From positions 1-64,000 of the forward strand of contig CAVSPR010000006.1 in assembly GCA_963729875.1 (NCBI GenBank): a stretch of 64,000 nucleotides of DNA, given 5' to 3'. The position numbers and the translations under genes were made by a program. Of the stretch, positions 1 to 9,712 are shown piece by piece. Below the pieces are notes generated by a model, which saw nothing but the letters and a program-made list of their open reading frames with translations, was not told the DNA's origin and did not search any database. How positions within the stretch are numbered: position 1 is the stretch's first letter; every line of letters begins with the position of its first letter. Source of the stretch: DATBSL01 sp963729875. GTDB taxonomy: Bacteria; Acidobacteriota; Vicinamibacteria; Fen-336.

Positions 1-60
1 ACCCGGGGACGTCATGTTGTCCCGTTTTCGCGCACCGAGATCGTCCGGCCGGGTGGGCAG

Positions 61-76
61 AGCCGGACGTCCGGCT
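61..76. promoter_or_regulatory. perfect 16-bp palindrome upstream of first radical SAM gene
   Basis: The sequence AGCCGGACGTCCGGCT reads the same on both strands. It lies about 150 bases before the GTG of the first gene, in a 227-base leader with no convincing ORF. It could be a dimeric operator or a hairpin ending an upstream transcript outside the window. No T-run follows it, which argues against an intrinsic terminator. Confidence 0.35.
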
Positions 77-227
77 AAGCCCAATCCGATCTGGCTGATG
101 CGGTCAGGCAGCCGCCGTGGTTCCGCTACGGCATCGATCCTGCACATCCACGGGACGCGCCGGCATCCAGGGCAGTGAATCGGCCCCGCCGTTGACGCCG
201 CAAGTTCCTTATTTCGGAGGGATTTGA

Positions 228-1775
228 GTGGAGCTTCTGGCAACCGCCGCCGAGTCCGTGGGCCCCGAAGGTCTTACGGTCGCGGGAGGGCCCGTCTTTC
301 TCGCCGGCCACGGCCGGGCCTCCGACGCCCTGACGTGGCTGGCGCTCCGCCTCGGCCGATTGGGCCCCGCGCGCCGCGCCATCGCCCGGCACATGGAGGC
401 CCGCATCCGGGCGCGCCGGGAGCTTCCGCCTCCGCCCTGCGCCACCCGCCGGCCGTGGAGCAGGACAAGATCGCGCTCGCCCTCGGGCGCCGGGGGCCGC
501 CGAGCGGGGGCTGGCGCGCGGAACGCTCGGCGCACCGGCGCTGCGGCGCTGCTGCGCAACCTCTACAGCGGCGTCTTCGTGCACCGCGGGGGGACGAGCG
601 CCAAGGGCCGCTTCCGCGAGCGCCACGGCCAGAACCCGGGCGACTTCCTCGTGATCAGCCCGGGCAAGGCCTGCAACCTGCGCTGCGTCGGCTGCTACGC
701 CAACTCGGGCGCCCACCGCGAGAAGCTCGACTGGGCGACCTTCGAGCGCACGGTGCGCGAGGCCTATGAAACCTGGGGCACGCGGGCGTTCGTGATCAGC
801 GGCGGGGAGCCCCTCGCCTGGCGCGACGGCAACCGCTCCTTCCTCGACCTCGCCGAGCGCTTCCCGGACTGCTTCTTCATCATGTACACGAACGGGACGC
901 TGATCGACGACGCGGTCGCGAAGCGGCTGGGCCGCATGGGCAACGTGAGCCCCGCCCTGTCCATCGAGGGGATGAAGGAGCGCACCGACGCCCGCCGGGG
1001 CGACGGCGTCTTCGACAAGGTCCTCGCGGCCATGGAGCGGCTGAAGCGGGAGGGCGTCATCGTCGGCGTCTCCCTGACCGCCACCCGCCTGAACTCGGAC
1101 GAGATCCTCTCCGACGAGGTCGTGGAGACCTTCTTCGATCGAATCGGCGCGAGCTACGCCTTCGTGTTCCACTACATGCCGATCGGGCGGTCGTTCACCC
1201 TCGACCTGATGATGACTCCGGAGCAGAGGCTGCGGCTGTTCGAGCGGGTGTGGTGGCTCGTGCGCAACCGGCACATCTTCATCGCCGACTTCTGGAACTC
1301 GGCGACCGCCACGAACGGCTGCCTGGCGGCGGGACGGGCGGGGGGCTACTTCCACGTGAACTGGAACGGGGACGTGAGCCCGTGCGTCTTCTTCCCGTAC
1401 TCGCCGGTCAACGTGCAGGAGGTCTTCGCCCGGGGGGGCACGCTCGACGAGGTGTGGGCGCACCCCTTCTTCGCCGACATCCGGAGCTGGCAGCGCGAGT
1501 ACGGCTACCGGGAGGCGAACGAGCCCTGCCCCGACTGCGGGAACTGGCTCGCCCCGTGCATCATCCGCGACCACCACGCCACGTTCCTGGAGCTGGTGCG
1601 GCGGCACGAGCCGGCGCCGCTCGACGAGGACGCGCGGGCCGCTCTCGCCGACCCCGAGTACCACGCGGGGCTCGAGCGGTTCGGGCGGGAGCTCGAGGAC
1701 CTGACCGGGCCGGTGTGGCGGGAGCGGTACAAGGAAGGGAAGGGCACCCCACCCGCTCCGATGAAGAGGCACTAG
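228..1775 (+). CDS. radical SAM protein with SPASM-like C-terminal cysteines
   Basis: About 515 residues. The radical SAM cluster motif CNLRCVGC (C149, C153, C156) is followed by SGGEPL, the usual SAM-contacting region. C-terminal cysteines C365, C386, C434, C437 and C444 could bind an auxiliary iron-sulfur cluster, as in SPASM-type enzymes. GTG start with GGAGGG six bases upstream. The stretch around positions 430-545 reads as low-complexity Arg/Ala/Gly in this frame, while the next frame reads a more natural helix (AVEQDKIALAL); two compensating indels probably scramble about 35 residues there. The substrate is unknown. It lies 11 bases before a second radical SAM gene and is probably co-transcribed with it. 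Confidence 0.75.
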   Translation: MELLATAAESVGPEGLTVAGGPVFLAGHGRASDALTWLALRLGRLGPARRAIARHMEARIRARRELPPPPCATRRPWSRTRSRSPSGAGGRRAGAGARNARRTGAAALLRNLYSGVFVHRGGTSAKGRFRERHGQNPGDFLVISPGKACNLRCVGCYANSGAHREKLDWATFERTVREAYETWGTRAFVISGGEPLAWRDGNRSFLDLAERFPDCFFIMYTNGTLIDDAVAKRLGRMGNVSPALSIEGMKERTDARRGDGVFDKVLAAMERLKREGVIVGVSLTATRLNSDEILSDEVVETFFDRIGASYAFVFHYMPIGRSFTLDLMMTPEQRLRLFERVWWLVRNRHIFIADFWNSATATNGCLAAGRAGGYFHVNWNGDVSPCVFFPYSPVNVQEVFARGGTLDEVWAHPFFADIRSWQREYGYREANEPCPDCGNWLAPCIIRDHHATFLELVRRHEPAPLDEDARAALADPEYHAGLERFGRELEDLTGPVWRERYKEGKGTPPAPMKRH

Positions 1776-1786
1776 GAGGACCACCG

Positions 1787-3659
1787 ATGGACGAAGTGGG
1801 CGGTATCTCCAGCGACTTCGCGGATTCGGCCGGCTCGCCGGCCGCGTCGGGAACCGGCGAAGGCTGCGTCACGGCCCTCGAGCGGTACAAGTTGTCACTG
1901 CGGCGCTACGCTCCGGTCCAGAAGGGCCTGGCCGGCCTGCCGTGGGAGGGCGAGTGGCGGTGCGGCCGCTGCGGGGACATCGCTCCGGGTCGCCTGATGC
2001 GCGAGCCGGACGCGGACGCGATCGTGCTCGAGCACGACTGCCCGCGGTGCGGAACGTGGCGCGAGCCTCACGCGGATGTCCTCTTCACGACGCCGCGCGT
2101 GGAGCCGCACGCGCGCCAGCCGCGGTGGACCCTCTCCGGGTGGCCCATCCGGCCCATCCCGCGGGCCCTGCCGCGCACGGTGGAGACGCTGTGCCCGGAG
2201 TGCTCCTGCCTCGTTCTCGGCCGCAGCTACGAGAGCGACGGGGCCGTTTGGATGGAGAAGACCTGCCCGGAGCACGGCTACTTCCGGGACAAGGTCACCT
2301 CGGACGCGAAGCTGTGGCTCCTGTGCGAGGAGCGCTGCTTCGAGGACGAGCGGGGAGTGGAGGCGCACCAGACCCGCGAGTCCGTCGCCTGTCCCACCGA
2401 CTGCGGCCTGTGCGCGCAGCACATGAGCACGACCTGCCTGGGCCAGGTCGACATGAGCAACCGCTGCAACCTGACCTGCCCGGTCTGCTTCGCCAGCGCC
2501 AACCAGGCCGGCTACCTCGCGGAGCCCTCCTTCGAGGAGGTGGTCGGCCTGCTGCGGGCGCTGCGGGAGCAGAAGCCGGTCCCGGCCGCCGCCGTCCAGT
2601 TCACCGGGGGCGAGCCGACGCTCCACCCGGAGTTCTTCCGCGTCCTGACCGCCGCCCGCGAGATGGGCTTCAGCCACGTCCAGTGCGCGAGCAACGGCGT
2701 CAAGCTCGCCGAGCCGGGCTTCGCGGAGAAGGCGGCCGCGGCCGGGCTGCAGACGGTGTACCTGCAGTTCGACGGGACGGACGACTCGATCTACCGCAAG
2801 CTGCGCGGGGCGCCGCTGATGGAGACGAAGCGCGGGGCGATCGAGGCCTGCCGGCGGGCCGGGATCCGGGTCGTCCTCGTGCCGACGCTGGTCAAGGGAG
2901 TGAACGAGGACCAGGTCGGCCCGATCTTCCGCTTCGCGGTCGCGAACGCGGACGTGATCAACGGGATCGCGTACCAGCCGGTGGCGTTCACGGGCCGGAT
3001 CGCGCGCCACGAGCTCGAGGCGAAGCGCTACACGCTGGGGGACCTCGCGGCCGCGATCGCGAAGGAGACCGGGGCGGACGTCCACGAGGACTTCTTCCCG
3101 GCCGAGCCTCGTGACGCCGGTCTCGCGGTTCCTGCAGGTGCTCGAGGGCAAGCCGAAGATCCGGCTGAGCTGCCACGCCGACTGCGGCATCGGGACGTAC
3201 TTCTTCATCACGCCCGAGGGCGACACGGTGCCCATCCCCCGCATGTTCGACCTGATGCGGCTCTTCGGCGGCCTCGACGACCTCGCCGCCGAGATCGAGG
3301 GGCGGGGAGAGGGGGCGCGGCCGACCCGATGGGACTTCGCGCGGGCGGGGTGGCTCTTCCTCCGCAGCTACCGGTGGCGCAACATGCGCCGCTCGATCAC
3401 CCCGTGGGGCTTCGTCAAGGCGCTGCGCGCCATGACCGACAAGGGCTACGGCCGCGGGGAGGGCGCCACGAAGGCGTACCGGACCCTCATGACCGGCGGG
3501 ATGCACTTCATGGACCGCTACAACTACGACACGGAGCGTGTCCGCCGCTGCGTCATCCAGTACAGCACTTCGGACGGGCTCTACCCCTTCTGCACGATCA
3601 ACAGCGGGCCGATCTACCGGCCGTACATCGAGGCCCTGCACGCGCGGCCCCTGGCCTAG
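1787..3659 (+). CDS. radical SAM enzyme of the tetraether (Tes) / membrane-spanning lipid synthase type, frameshifted
   Basis: About 623 residues after repair of one frameshift near 3115, where GAG-C-CTC suggests one extra C. The N-terminal third is rich in paired cysteines (CGRCG, CPRCG, CPECSC, CPTDCGLC), then comes the cluster motif CNLTCPVC (C227, C231, C234) and FTGGEPTLHPEF. The C-terminus has CVIQY and PFCTI motifs. This order recalls archaeal tetraether synthase, which carries a rubredoxin-like site and extra 4Fe-4S clusters and joins lipid chain ends by C-C coupling; bacterial relatives have been proposed to make membrane-spanning lipids. The family call comes from remembered motif layout, not from a search. 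ATG with AGGAGG nearby; second gene of the radical SAM pair. Confidence 0.65.
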
Positions 3660-3675
3660 CGTCGGGAAAGACCGG

Positions 3676-4612
3676 ATGCGCGTGAGACGGGCGCTCGCTG
3701 CCCTCGTCCTGGCGGTGGCTGGTGGCGGCGTCGGCGGCCGCCGCCGAGCCGACGCCCGACGGGCGCCCCGCCGCCCCGGTGACGGCCGAGCACCGCTACC
3801 GCCTCTCCGCGGCGATCCGCCCCCTCCTCTTCTGGATCAGCCGGAGCAACGTCGGCGGGGCCCGGATCGTCTGGCGCGAGGACGGGGAGGGGCGGAAGGG
3901 CTACGAGCTGCTGCTGGGGTCGGATCCGGCCCGGGCGCCGCGCAAGATCAACCGCTGGGGCTTCGCCCGCGAGGACGCCGACCCGTCGGGGGCGACGACG
4001 GTGGGCGTGATGAACCGGTCCGAGGACGACAGCCTGGACCAGGCGAAGGGCAGCCTCGGCCGCGGCAAGGACGGCTACCTCTTCAAGCTGAACCGGGCCC
4101 GGGTGGAGGGCGGCGTCGCACGGGCGGAGGCGACGACCGTCTTCGCGCCCCAGGACTACACGTTCCGCCAGCTCGACGACCTGCTGCGGTTCGCCGAGGT
4201 GGCCCGGCCGACGCCGCGGGTCCGGCACGGGCCAGCCTGCCGCCCGGCGTGCACCCGGGCCTGCTGTTCGCGCTGGCCGACCTCGTCCGCGCGGGGGTCG
4301 AGGCCGCGCGCACCCCGCAGAGCGCGGGGCCCTGGCCGCGGACCGTCCAGTACAGCTTCAACGCCGGCGTCTACGACCTGACCGTCTCGTCCTGGGAGCG
4401 CGTCGAGCAGGCGCAGTACGGCGCGCGGACCTACGAGAAGCTCGTCCGCCTCGGGTTCGAGAGCCGCAACCGCGAGAAGGGCACGACCGAGCGCTTCGTC
4501 TTCGCCTGCGGCACCGAGCGGCCCGCTGGCCGGGGTACCGGTCTTCGTGCGCTACCAGCCGAAGTGGTGGTTCAAGGTCGAGGGCGTGCTCGACGAGGAG
4601 GAGACCCTTTGA
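3676..4612 (+). CDS. exported hypothetical protein, frameshifted
   Basis: Reading through three apparent frameshifts (near 3720, 4215 and 4530) gives about 310 residues: an Ala/Leu-rich signal peptide (MRVRRALAALVLAVA), a beta-rich domain with WISRSNVGGARIVW and APRKINRWGF, and a tail with QYSFNAGVYDLTVSSWE ending VRYQPKWWFKVEG. I do not recognise a named family. The stop overlaps the TTG start of the next gene (TTGA), so the two are probably translated together. Its place between lipid-type radical SAM genes and a beta-barrel gene suggests an envelope role, which is inference only. Confidence 0.55.
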
Positions 4613-5553
4613 GGGCTCTCGGCTCCGGGATCGCGGCGTGGCTTCTGATCGTGTCCTCCGCTCCGGCGGTGCGCGGCCAGGACCTCGCCCCGCGGGCGTA
4701 CCTGATCACCCCGGTGAAGTCGGACGCCATCACCATGGCCTACTCGTGGAACGACGGGGAGCTCCTGCTCGAGGGGGCGGCCCCGATCACCGACGCCACG
4801 GGGAGGCTCAACGTCCCGAACGTGGCCTACTACCACTCGCTCGGCCTCCTCGGCCGCTCGGCAAACGTCACCGTGGGGCTTGCCTACGGGGTGGGGAACT
4901 TCGAGGGAACGGTCCTCGGTGAGGAGAGGTCGATCTACCGTTCCGGGCTGTTCGATGCCATGTGCCGCGTCTCCGTGAACCTCGTGGGGGGCCCCGCGAT
5001 GTCTGGCGCCGAGATGAGGCAGTGGCGGCAGAAGACCCTGCTGGGGGTGAGCCTCAAGGTCGTGGCACCCACGGGGCAGTACGACCCGACGAAGATGATC
5101 AACCTCGGCGCCAACCGCTGGGCGTTCAAGCCGGAGCTGGGCCTCTCGCAACGCTGGGGCCACTGGATACTCGACGCCTACGGGGCCATCTGGCTCTTCA
5201 CGGAGAACCCGGAGTTCTTCTCGCGCAACGAGTGGGTTCCCGGCACCCAGTCCCAGACCCAGGACCCGATCTGGGCTCTCGAGACCCACCTGAGCTACGA
5301 CTTCCAACCGCGGTTCTGGGTGTCGCTCGACGGCAATTTCTGGTACGGAGGGCGTACCAGCCTGAACGGCGTCGAGAACCCCGCGACCCTCCAGAAGAAC
5401 TCCCGCGTCGGTGTGACCGCCTCGTTCCCCCTCACCCGGCACCAGTCGGTGAAGGTCGGCTACGCCCGGGGCGCCTACATCCGTTTCGGGGGCGACTACG
5501 ATGTCGTCTCGGCGGCGTGGCAGTACGCGTGGATCGGCAGGCCGAAGCCGTGA
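4609..5553 (+). CDS. outer-membrane transporter-like protein (MetA phenol-degradation family type)
   Basis: 314 residues from a TTG overlapping the previous stop. The start yields a signal peptide (RALGSGIAAWLLIVSSAPAVRGQ). Alternating aromatic/hydrophobic strands such as NVTVGLAYGVGNFEG and VGYARGAYIRFGGDYD, plus GVSLKVVAPTGQYDPTKMINLG, resemble the beta-barrel family often labelled putative transporter / MetA-pathway of phenol degradation. It ends without a classic terminal Phe. The substrate cannot be told from sequence. It is probably co-expressed with the preceding exported protein. Confidence 0.6.
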   Translation: MRALGSGIAAWLLIVSSAPAVRGQDLAPRAYLITPVKSDAITMAYSWNDGELLLEGAAPITDATGRLNVPNVAYYHSLGLLGRSANVTVGLAYGVGNFEGTVLGEERSIYRSGLFDAMCRVSVNLVGGPAMSGAEMRQWRQKTLLGVSLKVVAPTGQYDPTKMINLGANRWAFKPELGLSQRWGHWILDAYGAIWLFTENPEFFSRNEWVPGTQSQTQDPIWALETHLSYDFQPRFWVSLDGNFWYGGRTSLNGVENPATLQKNSRVGVTASFPLTRHQSVKVGYARGAYIRFGGDYDVVSAAWQYAWIGRPKP

Positions 5554-5621
5554 CCTGCCAGCCCCCGCGTCGGTGCGCGTCCCGGCCGGGTCGCTTGGGT
5601 GGAGCCGAACGCCATGGAAGC

Positions 5622-6403
5622 TTGCCCATCTGGGCCGTCTTTGCGGCAACCCTCCTGCTGGTGATGGCTGCGATCGAGGGGGGATATCGCCTGGGGCGCG
5701 TCGCCGCGTGCGATCGGAGGACGAGAAGGAGGCGCCGGTCTCCGCCATCGCGGCCACCATCCTGGCCCTGCTGGCGTTCATCATGGCGTTCACGTTCGGG
5801 ATCGTCTCCGACCGGTACGACGCGCGGAAGGCGCTCGTGCGCGAGGAGGCCAACGCGATCCGCACGGCCTGGTCGAGGTCCGACTTCCTGCCGGAGCCGG
5901 ACCGCGGCGAGGCGGTCCGGCTGCTGAGGGCCTACGTGGACGGCCGCCTGTCCGCCGTGCAGTCCAACGACCTCGCCAGGGTGCGCGCCGCCGTCGCCGA
6001 GTCGGGGCGCATCCAGCGGCAGCTGTGGGACATGGCGGTCGTGAATGCCCGCAAGGACATGAACTCGGACGTGGCCGCCCTGTACATCGAGTCGCTGAAC
6101 GATCTGGCCAGCGTCCACGCGTCGCGGGTGAACGTCGGGCTGCACGCCCGGCTTCCCGGCGGGCTCTGGCTGGCGCTGTACGCTCTCGTGGTCGTCAGCA
6201 TGCTCGCGGTCGGGTACCACACGGCCATCGCGGGCTCCCGGAGGTCGTGGATCATGTTGATCCTCGCCCTCTCGTTCTCGCTGGTGATCGCGCTGATCGC
6301 CGCGCTCGATCGCCCGGAGGGCGGCTACCTTCCGGTGTCCCAGCAGCCCCTGGAGGACCTGCGAGCCGCGATGGACGCGGGTCTCGCCGCTCCTCCGCGT
6401 TAG
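5622..6403 (+). CDS. DUF4239-like four-helix membrane protein, frameshifted
   Basis: About 259 residues with one frameshift near 5700. Two N-terminal membrane helices (PIWAVFAATLLLVMAAIEG and IAATILALLAFIMAFTFGI) are followed by a soluble helical part (VREEANAIRTAW) and two C-terminal helices (LYALVVVSMLAVGYHTAIA and WIMLILALSFSLVIALIAAL). This 2+2 layout and the EANAIRTAW motif match the DUF4239 / bestrophin-like group, whose function is not established. The TTG start at 5622 is chosen because it opens the first helix; upstream GGAAG is a weak ribosome site. Confidence 0.6.
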
Positions 6404-6404
6404 G

Positions 6405-7971
6405 CTACCTGGCGTTCGCCTCGATCGCCTTCTTCGCCTCGTCCCGCCGCGCGCGCTCCTCGGACAGCAGCCGGTACGCGACGTAGTACTTGTAGATGTT
6501 GGACACGTAGGTGACCGTCTCCCGCCCGATGCGCTCGGAGGCGATCTGCTCCACGTTGCCGAACCAGACGTTGGGGTCGAGCCCCCGCTTCTCCGCCTCC
6601 TGTGCGCAGCTGGCGGACCCGGCCCGGCCCCGCGTTGTAGGACGCGAAGGCGAACAGGCCCTTGTCGAGCTTGTCCATGGGCTCGTCCTTGAAGTACCGG
6701 TCGATCATGAAGCGGATGTACTTCACGCCGGCGTGGATGTTCGCGTCGACCTTCCTGATGTCGCCGACCTCGAGCTCCTTGCCGGTGGCCGGCATGACCT
6801 GCATGACGCCGACGGCGCCGACCCGGCTCTTGGCGTTCTGATCGAGCCCCGACTCCTGGTACCCCTGCGCCGCCATGAGCAGGTAGTCCAGCTGGTACTG
6901 ATCGCTGTACTTCCGGAATATCGCGGCCAGCTCCAGGAACTTCTTCCGCTCGGCTTCGGAGGCGGCCTGCTTTACCAGTGTGGTGCTCACGAGGTATCGC
7001 TTCTCGATCACGTTGCCGAAGGCCGTCCCCAGGCCGTACTTCGCCAGGAACGCGTTGAGCTCGGCCTTGAGGAGCGGGCTGCCCTTCCGGATGGCCACCG
7101 CGAGGCTGGCGCCGGTGCGCACGGCCACCGAGTCGTGGACGGTGAGGTTCGTGAAGACCTGCTTCCAGAAGTCGGCCAGGTAGTTCTGGACGACGACCGT
7201 CGGGATGAGGCCCGCGTTGACCATCTCGAGCAGGTCGTCGTCTTCGAGGTTTCCCGGCACCTCGCGGATCGCGACGGGCGGGCGGCCTTTCGCCTTCATG
7301 CTCTCGTTCAGCGCGGCCAGGCTCGCCCACGCGCTGCTGTCCTTGCGGGCGTAGACGTCCTTCCCGGACAGGTCGTCGACGGAGGCGATCGCCGGGGCGG
7401 CGGGACCGGTCACGACCACCTCGCTCACGTTCGTGCGGGTGGGATTGGTGAAGTCGACGAGGGCTTGCACCTCGGGCCTGACGGTGACCTGGGCCGCGAC
7501 CAGGTCGACCTTGCCTTCCGTGAGCGCCGGCGCCAGCAGGTCGCGGGGCAGCGGCACGAAGACGACAATGACCTTCGTCGCGTTCTTCGTCTTGAGCTTC
7601 CGGTTCAGGTGGTCCTCGAGGGCCTGCCCCATCTCGTAGGCCGCGCCCCGCTGCACGCCCTTGTCCACGAAGTAGAACGTGCGACTGAAGGTGACACCCA
7701 TGCGGACGACCCGGCGCGCCGCCATCTGGTCGAAATCGCCGGTGAACTTCTGGAAGAGGACGGCGCGCACGCCCTCCGGCAGCCCGGACTCGTACGCGGG
7801 CGGCGGCAAGGACCCGTCGGCGGCGTCGCCCGGCGCGGCCGCGGCAGGGGAGGCGTCGGCCGGGGCCTTCGCCGGGCCGCCCCCGCATCCGCCGGCGGCG
7901 TACGCCAGGCTCACGAGCGCGAACGCGCCCAGCCACGCACGAGAACGGTGAGACCTCAGCCGGCTCATCAT
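6405..7971 (-). CDS. membrane-bound lytic transglycosylase F-like lipoprotein, frameshifted
   Basis: About 521 residues. A lipoprotein signal ends in AGGC with Cys29. Residues about 60-310 form a periplasmic solute-binding (SBP_bac_3-like) domain. The C-terminal part is an SLT lysozyme-like domain with AAQGYQESGLD (catalytic Glu in QES), GVMQVMPATG and FASYNAGPGR. This two-domain order is that of MltF, which cleaves peptidoglycan glycan strands to 1,6-anhydro ends. An extra G after the codon for Thr near 6625 shifts the frame; the repaired tail reads NVEQIASERIGRETVTYVSN. ATG at 7971 with GGGAG seven bases upstream. It converges on the DUF4239 gene, two bases apart. Confidence 0.8.
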
Positions 7972-8095
7972 GGATATTCTCCCAGGTTCTACGCTTCGCG
8001 CGTCGCAAGTCATCCCCACAGCATGGCCGCAGCGGACGTGCGCGGTCAAACAAGGGTGGATCCGAAGAGACCATCCCCTCCTCGAATCGGCTGAG

Positions 8096-8239
8096 ATGGC
8101 TTCGAGCCACGCCGATGCCGAGGCCTGGGACCTCGAATTCTGGCAGACACAGAGCCCGGAGGACCGGCTTTCCGCGCTGGTCGCGATCCGCCGCGACGTC
8201 GATACCGTGGAGGCCGGGCGGAAGGGCAGGCACGACTGA
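8096..8239 (+). CDS. small protein of the kind paired with nucleotidyltransferase genes
   Basis: 47 residues, acidic at the N-terminus, with DLEFWQTQSPEDRLSAL then IRRDV. Small proteins with a FW-x-SPE-(E/D)R-x-AL signature commonly precede DUF6036/AbiEii-type nucleotidyltransferases; that pairing is from memory. The stop is one base from the GTG of the degraded partner that follows. No strong ribosome site is visible. It may be the surviving half of a toxin-antitoxin-like module. Confidence 0.45.
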   Translation: MASSHADAEAWDLEFWQTQSPEDRLSALVAIRRDVDTVEAGRKGRHD

Positions 8240-8240
8240 C

Positions 8241-8509
8241 GTGGACGCGATCCAGGACTTCGAGGACTTCCTCGAACTGCTCGGCCGCCATGGCGTGCGC
8301 TGGCCGAGTTCGGGAGCCCGTTCCCGCTGAATCTGTCGGACGAGGACGAGATTCTCCAGCTCGGCGTCGCCCCGAACCGCACGGGTGCCGGCCTGGAAGA
8401 CGAAATGTCGACTCGCAGACGTCATTTCGCCCTTCCAGCGCGCTTCAGGCGCCGCGACCGGGGTTTCCCTGTCCAGCCGCTCGACCTAAGTCGTATCCGC
8501 TCTATCTGA
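8241..8509 (+). pseudogene. remnant of a DUF6036/AbiEii-type nucleotidyltransferase
   Basis: The first 20 residues from GTG 8241 (DAIQDFEDFLELLGRHGVRW) match the usual N-terminus of this family. The expected catalytic core with its GG...DxD motif is missing. In another frame the text resumes as LAEFGSPFPLNLSDEDE then ILQLGVAPNR, which fits the middle-to-late part of such proteins, and then drifts to a stop at 8507. A deletion plus frameshift therefore seems to have removed the active site. Confidence 0.5.
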
Positions 8510-8635
8510 TGTGAACCTGGCCACCGGTGCCGCGCGATCGCGGCACCGATCCTGCAGTCCAGCCAGTGCGTCGCAAAGGGAAGGCTCCCGGATCCGCTCT
8601 CCGGGGAGCTGTTCCGGTCAACAACGAGGGATTCC

Positions 8636-9673
8636 ATGAAGAGAATCAACTTCCTGACGCCGGCTTCGTACATCGTGTTTCTCCCTTGCGCCCTGGCCGT
8701 GGTGGCGCCGGCGGTCGCGCCGGCGCAGGAGGCGCCGCCGCGGCCGTTCCTCCGCAAGGTGATCCAGCTCGACGACGCGCAGCTCGCGGCCGTCGAGAAG
8801 GGCGAGGTGGTGACCAAGCTGCTGCCCACCACCGACAAGCCTGAGATCGCCGCCTTCGGGGTGGTGAAGGCGGCGGGGACGGCGGACCAGCTCCTGGCCT
8901 TGGCGCGCGACGTGAAGAAGTTCCGGCAGGTGCCCCAGATCCCCGAGATGGGCTACTTCTCGAACCCCCCGAAGGTCGAGGACCTGAAGGGCCTCACCCA
9001 TCCGCCGGACGACATCGCGGCGCTCAAGAAGTGCAAGCCGGGAGCCTGCGACGTGAAGATCGGGACCCGGGGGATGGAGATGGTCTCGAAGATCGACTGG
9101 AGGGCGGCCGACGCCGAGAAGCAGGCGGTGGCGATCTTCAACCAGGGCATCCTCGACTACGTCACGGCCTACCAGCAGGGGGGCACGGACGCCATGAGCA
9201 GCGTGTTCGACAAGAAGCAGGAGAAGTCCCGCGCCCAGGAGTTCCGGACGCTCCTCGCCAACTCGCCCTACCTCGTGGACTACGTGAAGGAGTTCAACGA
9301 CTACCTGGCGGCCTGGCCGAAAGCGAAGCTGGCCGGGGCCGAGGACGTCCTCTACTGGGCGAAGGACACGTTCGGCCTCAAGCCGGTGGTCTCCGCCTAC
9401 CACGCGACCTTCTACAAGAGCCCCCGTGGGGCCCTGATCTCGACCAAGCTGGTCGGGGCCACCCACTTCTTCAACGCCAGCCTCGAGATGCTGGCCGCCG
9501 TGCCCACCGCCGACGGCAAGGGCCTCTACCTGCTGAACCTCTACCGGACGCGGCTCGACCCGCCGACCGGCATGCTCGCGGGCGTCCTCATGGGCAAGGT
9601 GCGCGACGGCATCGACACCGGCGTGAGGGAGAACCTGAAGAGGGCGCGCGAGCGCCTGGCCGCGGCCCGGTGA
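8636..9673 (+). CDS. exported hypothetical protein with Cys pair
   Basis: 345 residues. The signal peptide ends near VAPAQEA. The mature part is mostly soluble alpha/beta with KKCKPGACDVKIG (a closely spaced cysteine pair), FNQGILDYVTAYQQGG, and a C-terminal domain containing SAYHATFYKSPRGALISTKL. No named family recognised. ATG at 8636; the leader has no strong Shine-Dalgarno site. It starts a series of same-strand exported-protein genes to 19 kb. Confidence 0.65.
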   Translation: MKRINFLTPASYIVFLPCALAVVAPAVAPAQEAPPRPFLRKVIQLDDAQLAAVEKGEVVTKLLPTTDKPEIAAFGVVKAAGTADQLLALARDVKKFRQVPQIPEMGYFSNPPKVEDLKGLTHPPDDIAALKKCKPGACDVKIGTRGMEMVSKIDWRAADAEKQAVAIFNQGILDYVTAYQQGGTDAMSSVFDKKQEKSRAQEFRTLLANSPYLVDYVKEFNDYLAAWPKAKLAGAEDVLYWAKDTFGLKPVVSAYHATFYKSPRGALISTKLVGATHFFNASLEMLAAVPTADGKGLYLLNLYRTRLDPPTGMLAGVLMGKVRDGIDTGVRENLKRARERLAAAR

Positions 9674-9712
9674 CGCGCGGTCATGGCCACGAACGACAGG
9701 AGTGATCAGCGT

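Noticed and set aside
192..215. TTGACG and TATTTC as a promoter of the first gene
   Set aside because: The spacer is only 12 bases, too short for a standard promoter.
126..1784. Open frame on the minus strand across the first radical SAM gene
   Set aside because: The plus strand carries clear cluster motifs and a ribosome site; the minus product shows none.
5432..8425. 997-codon open frame on the minus strand
   Set aside because: It runs out of frame through the MltF-like gene and antisense through the DUF4239 gene; composition is repetitive Arg/Gly/Pro. It is a GC-bias artefact.
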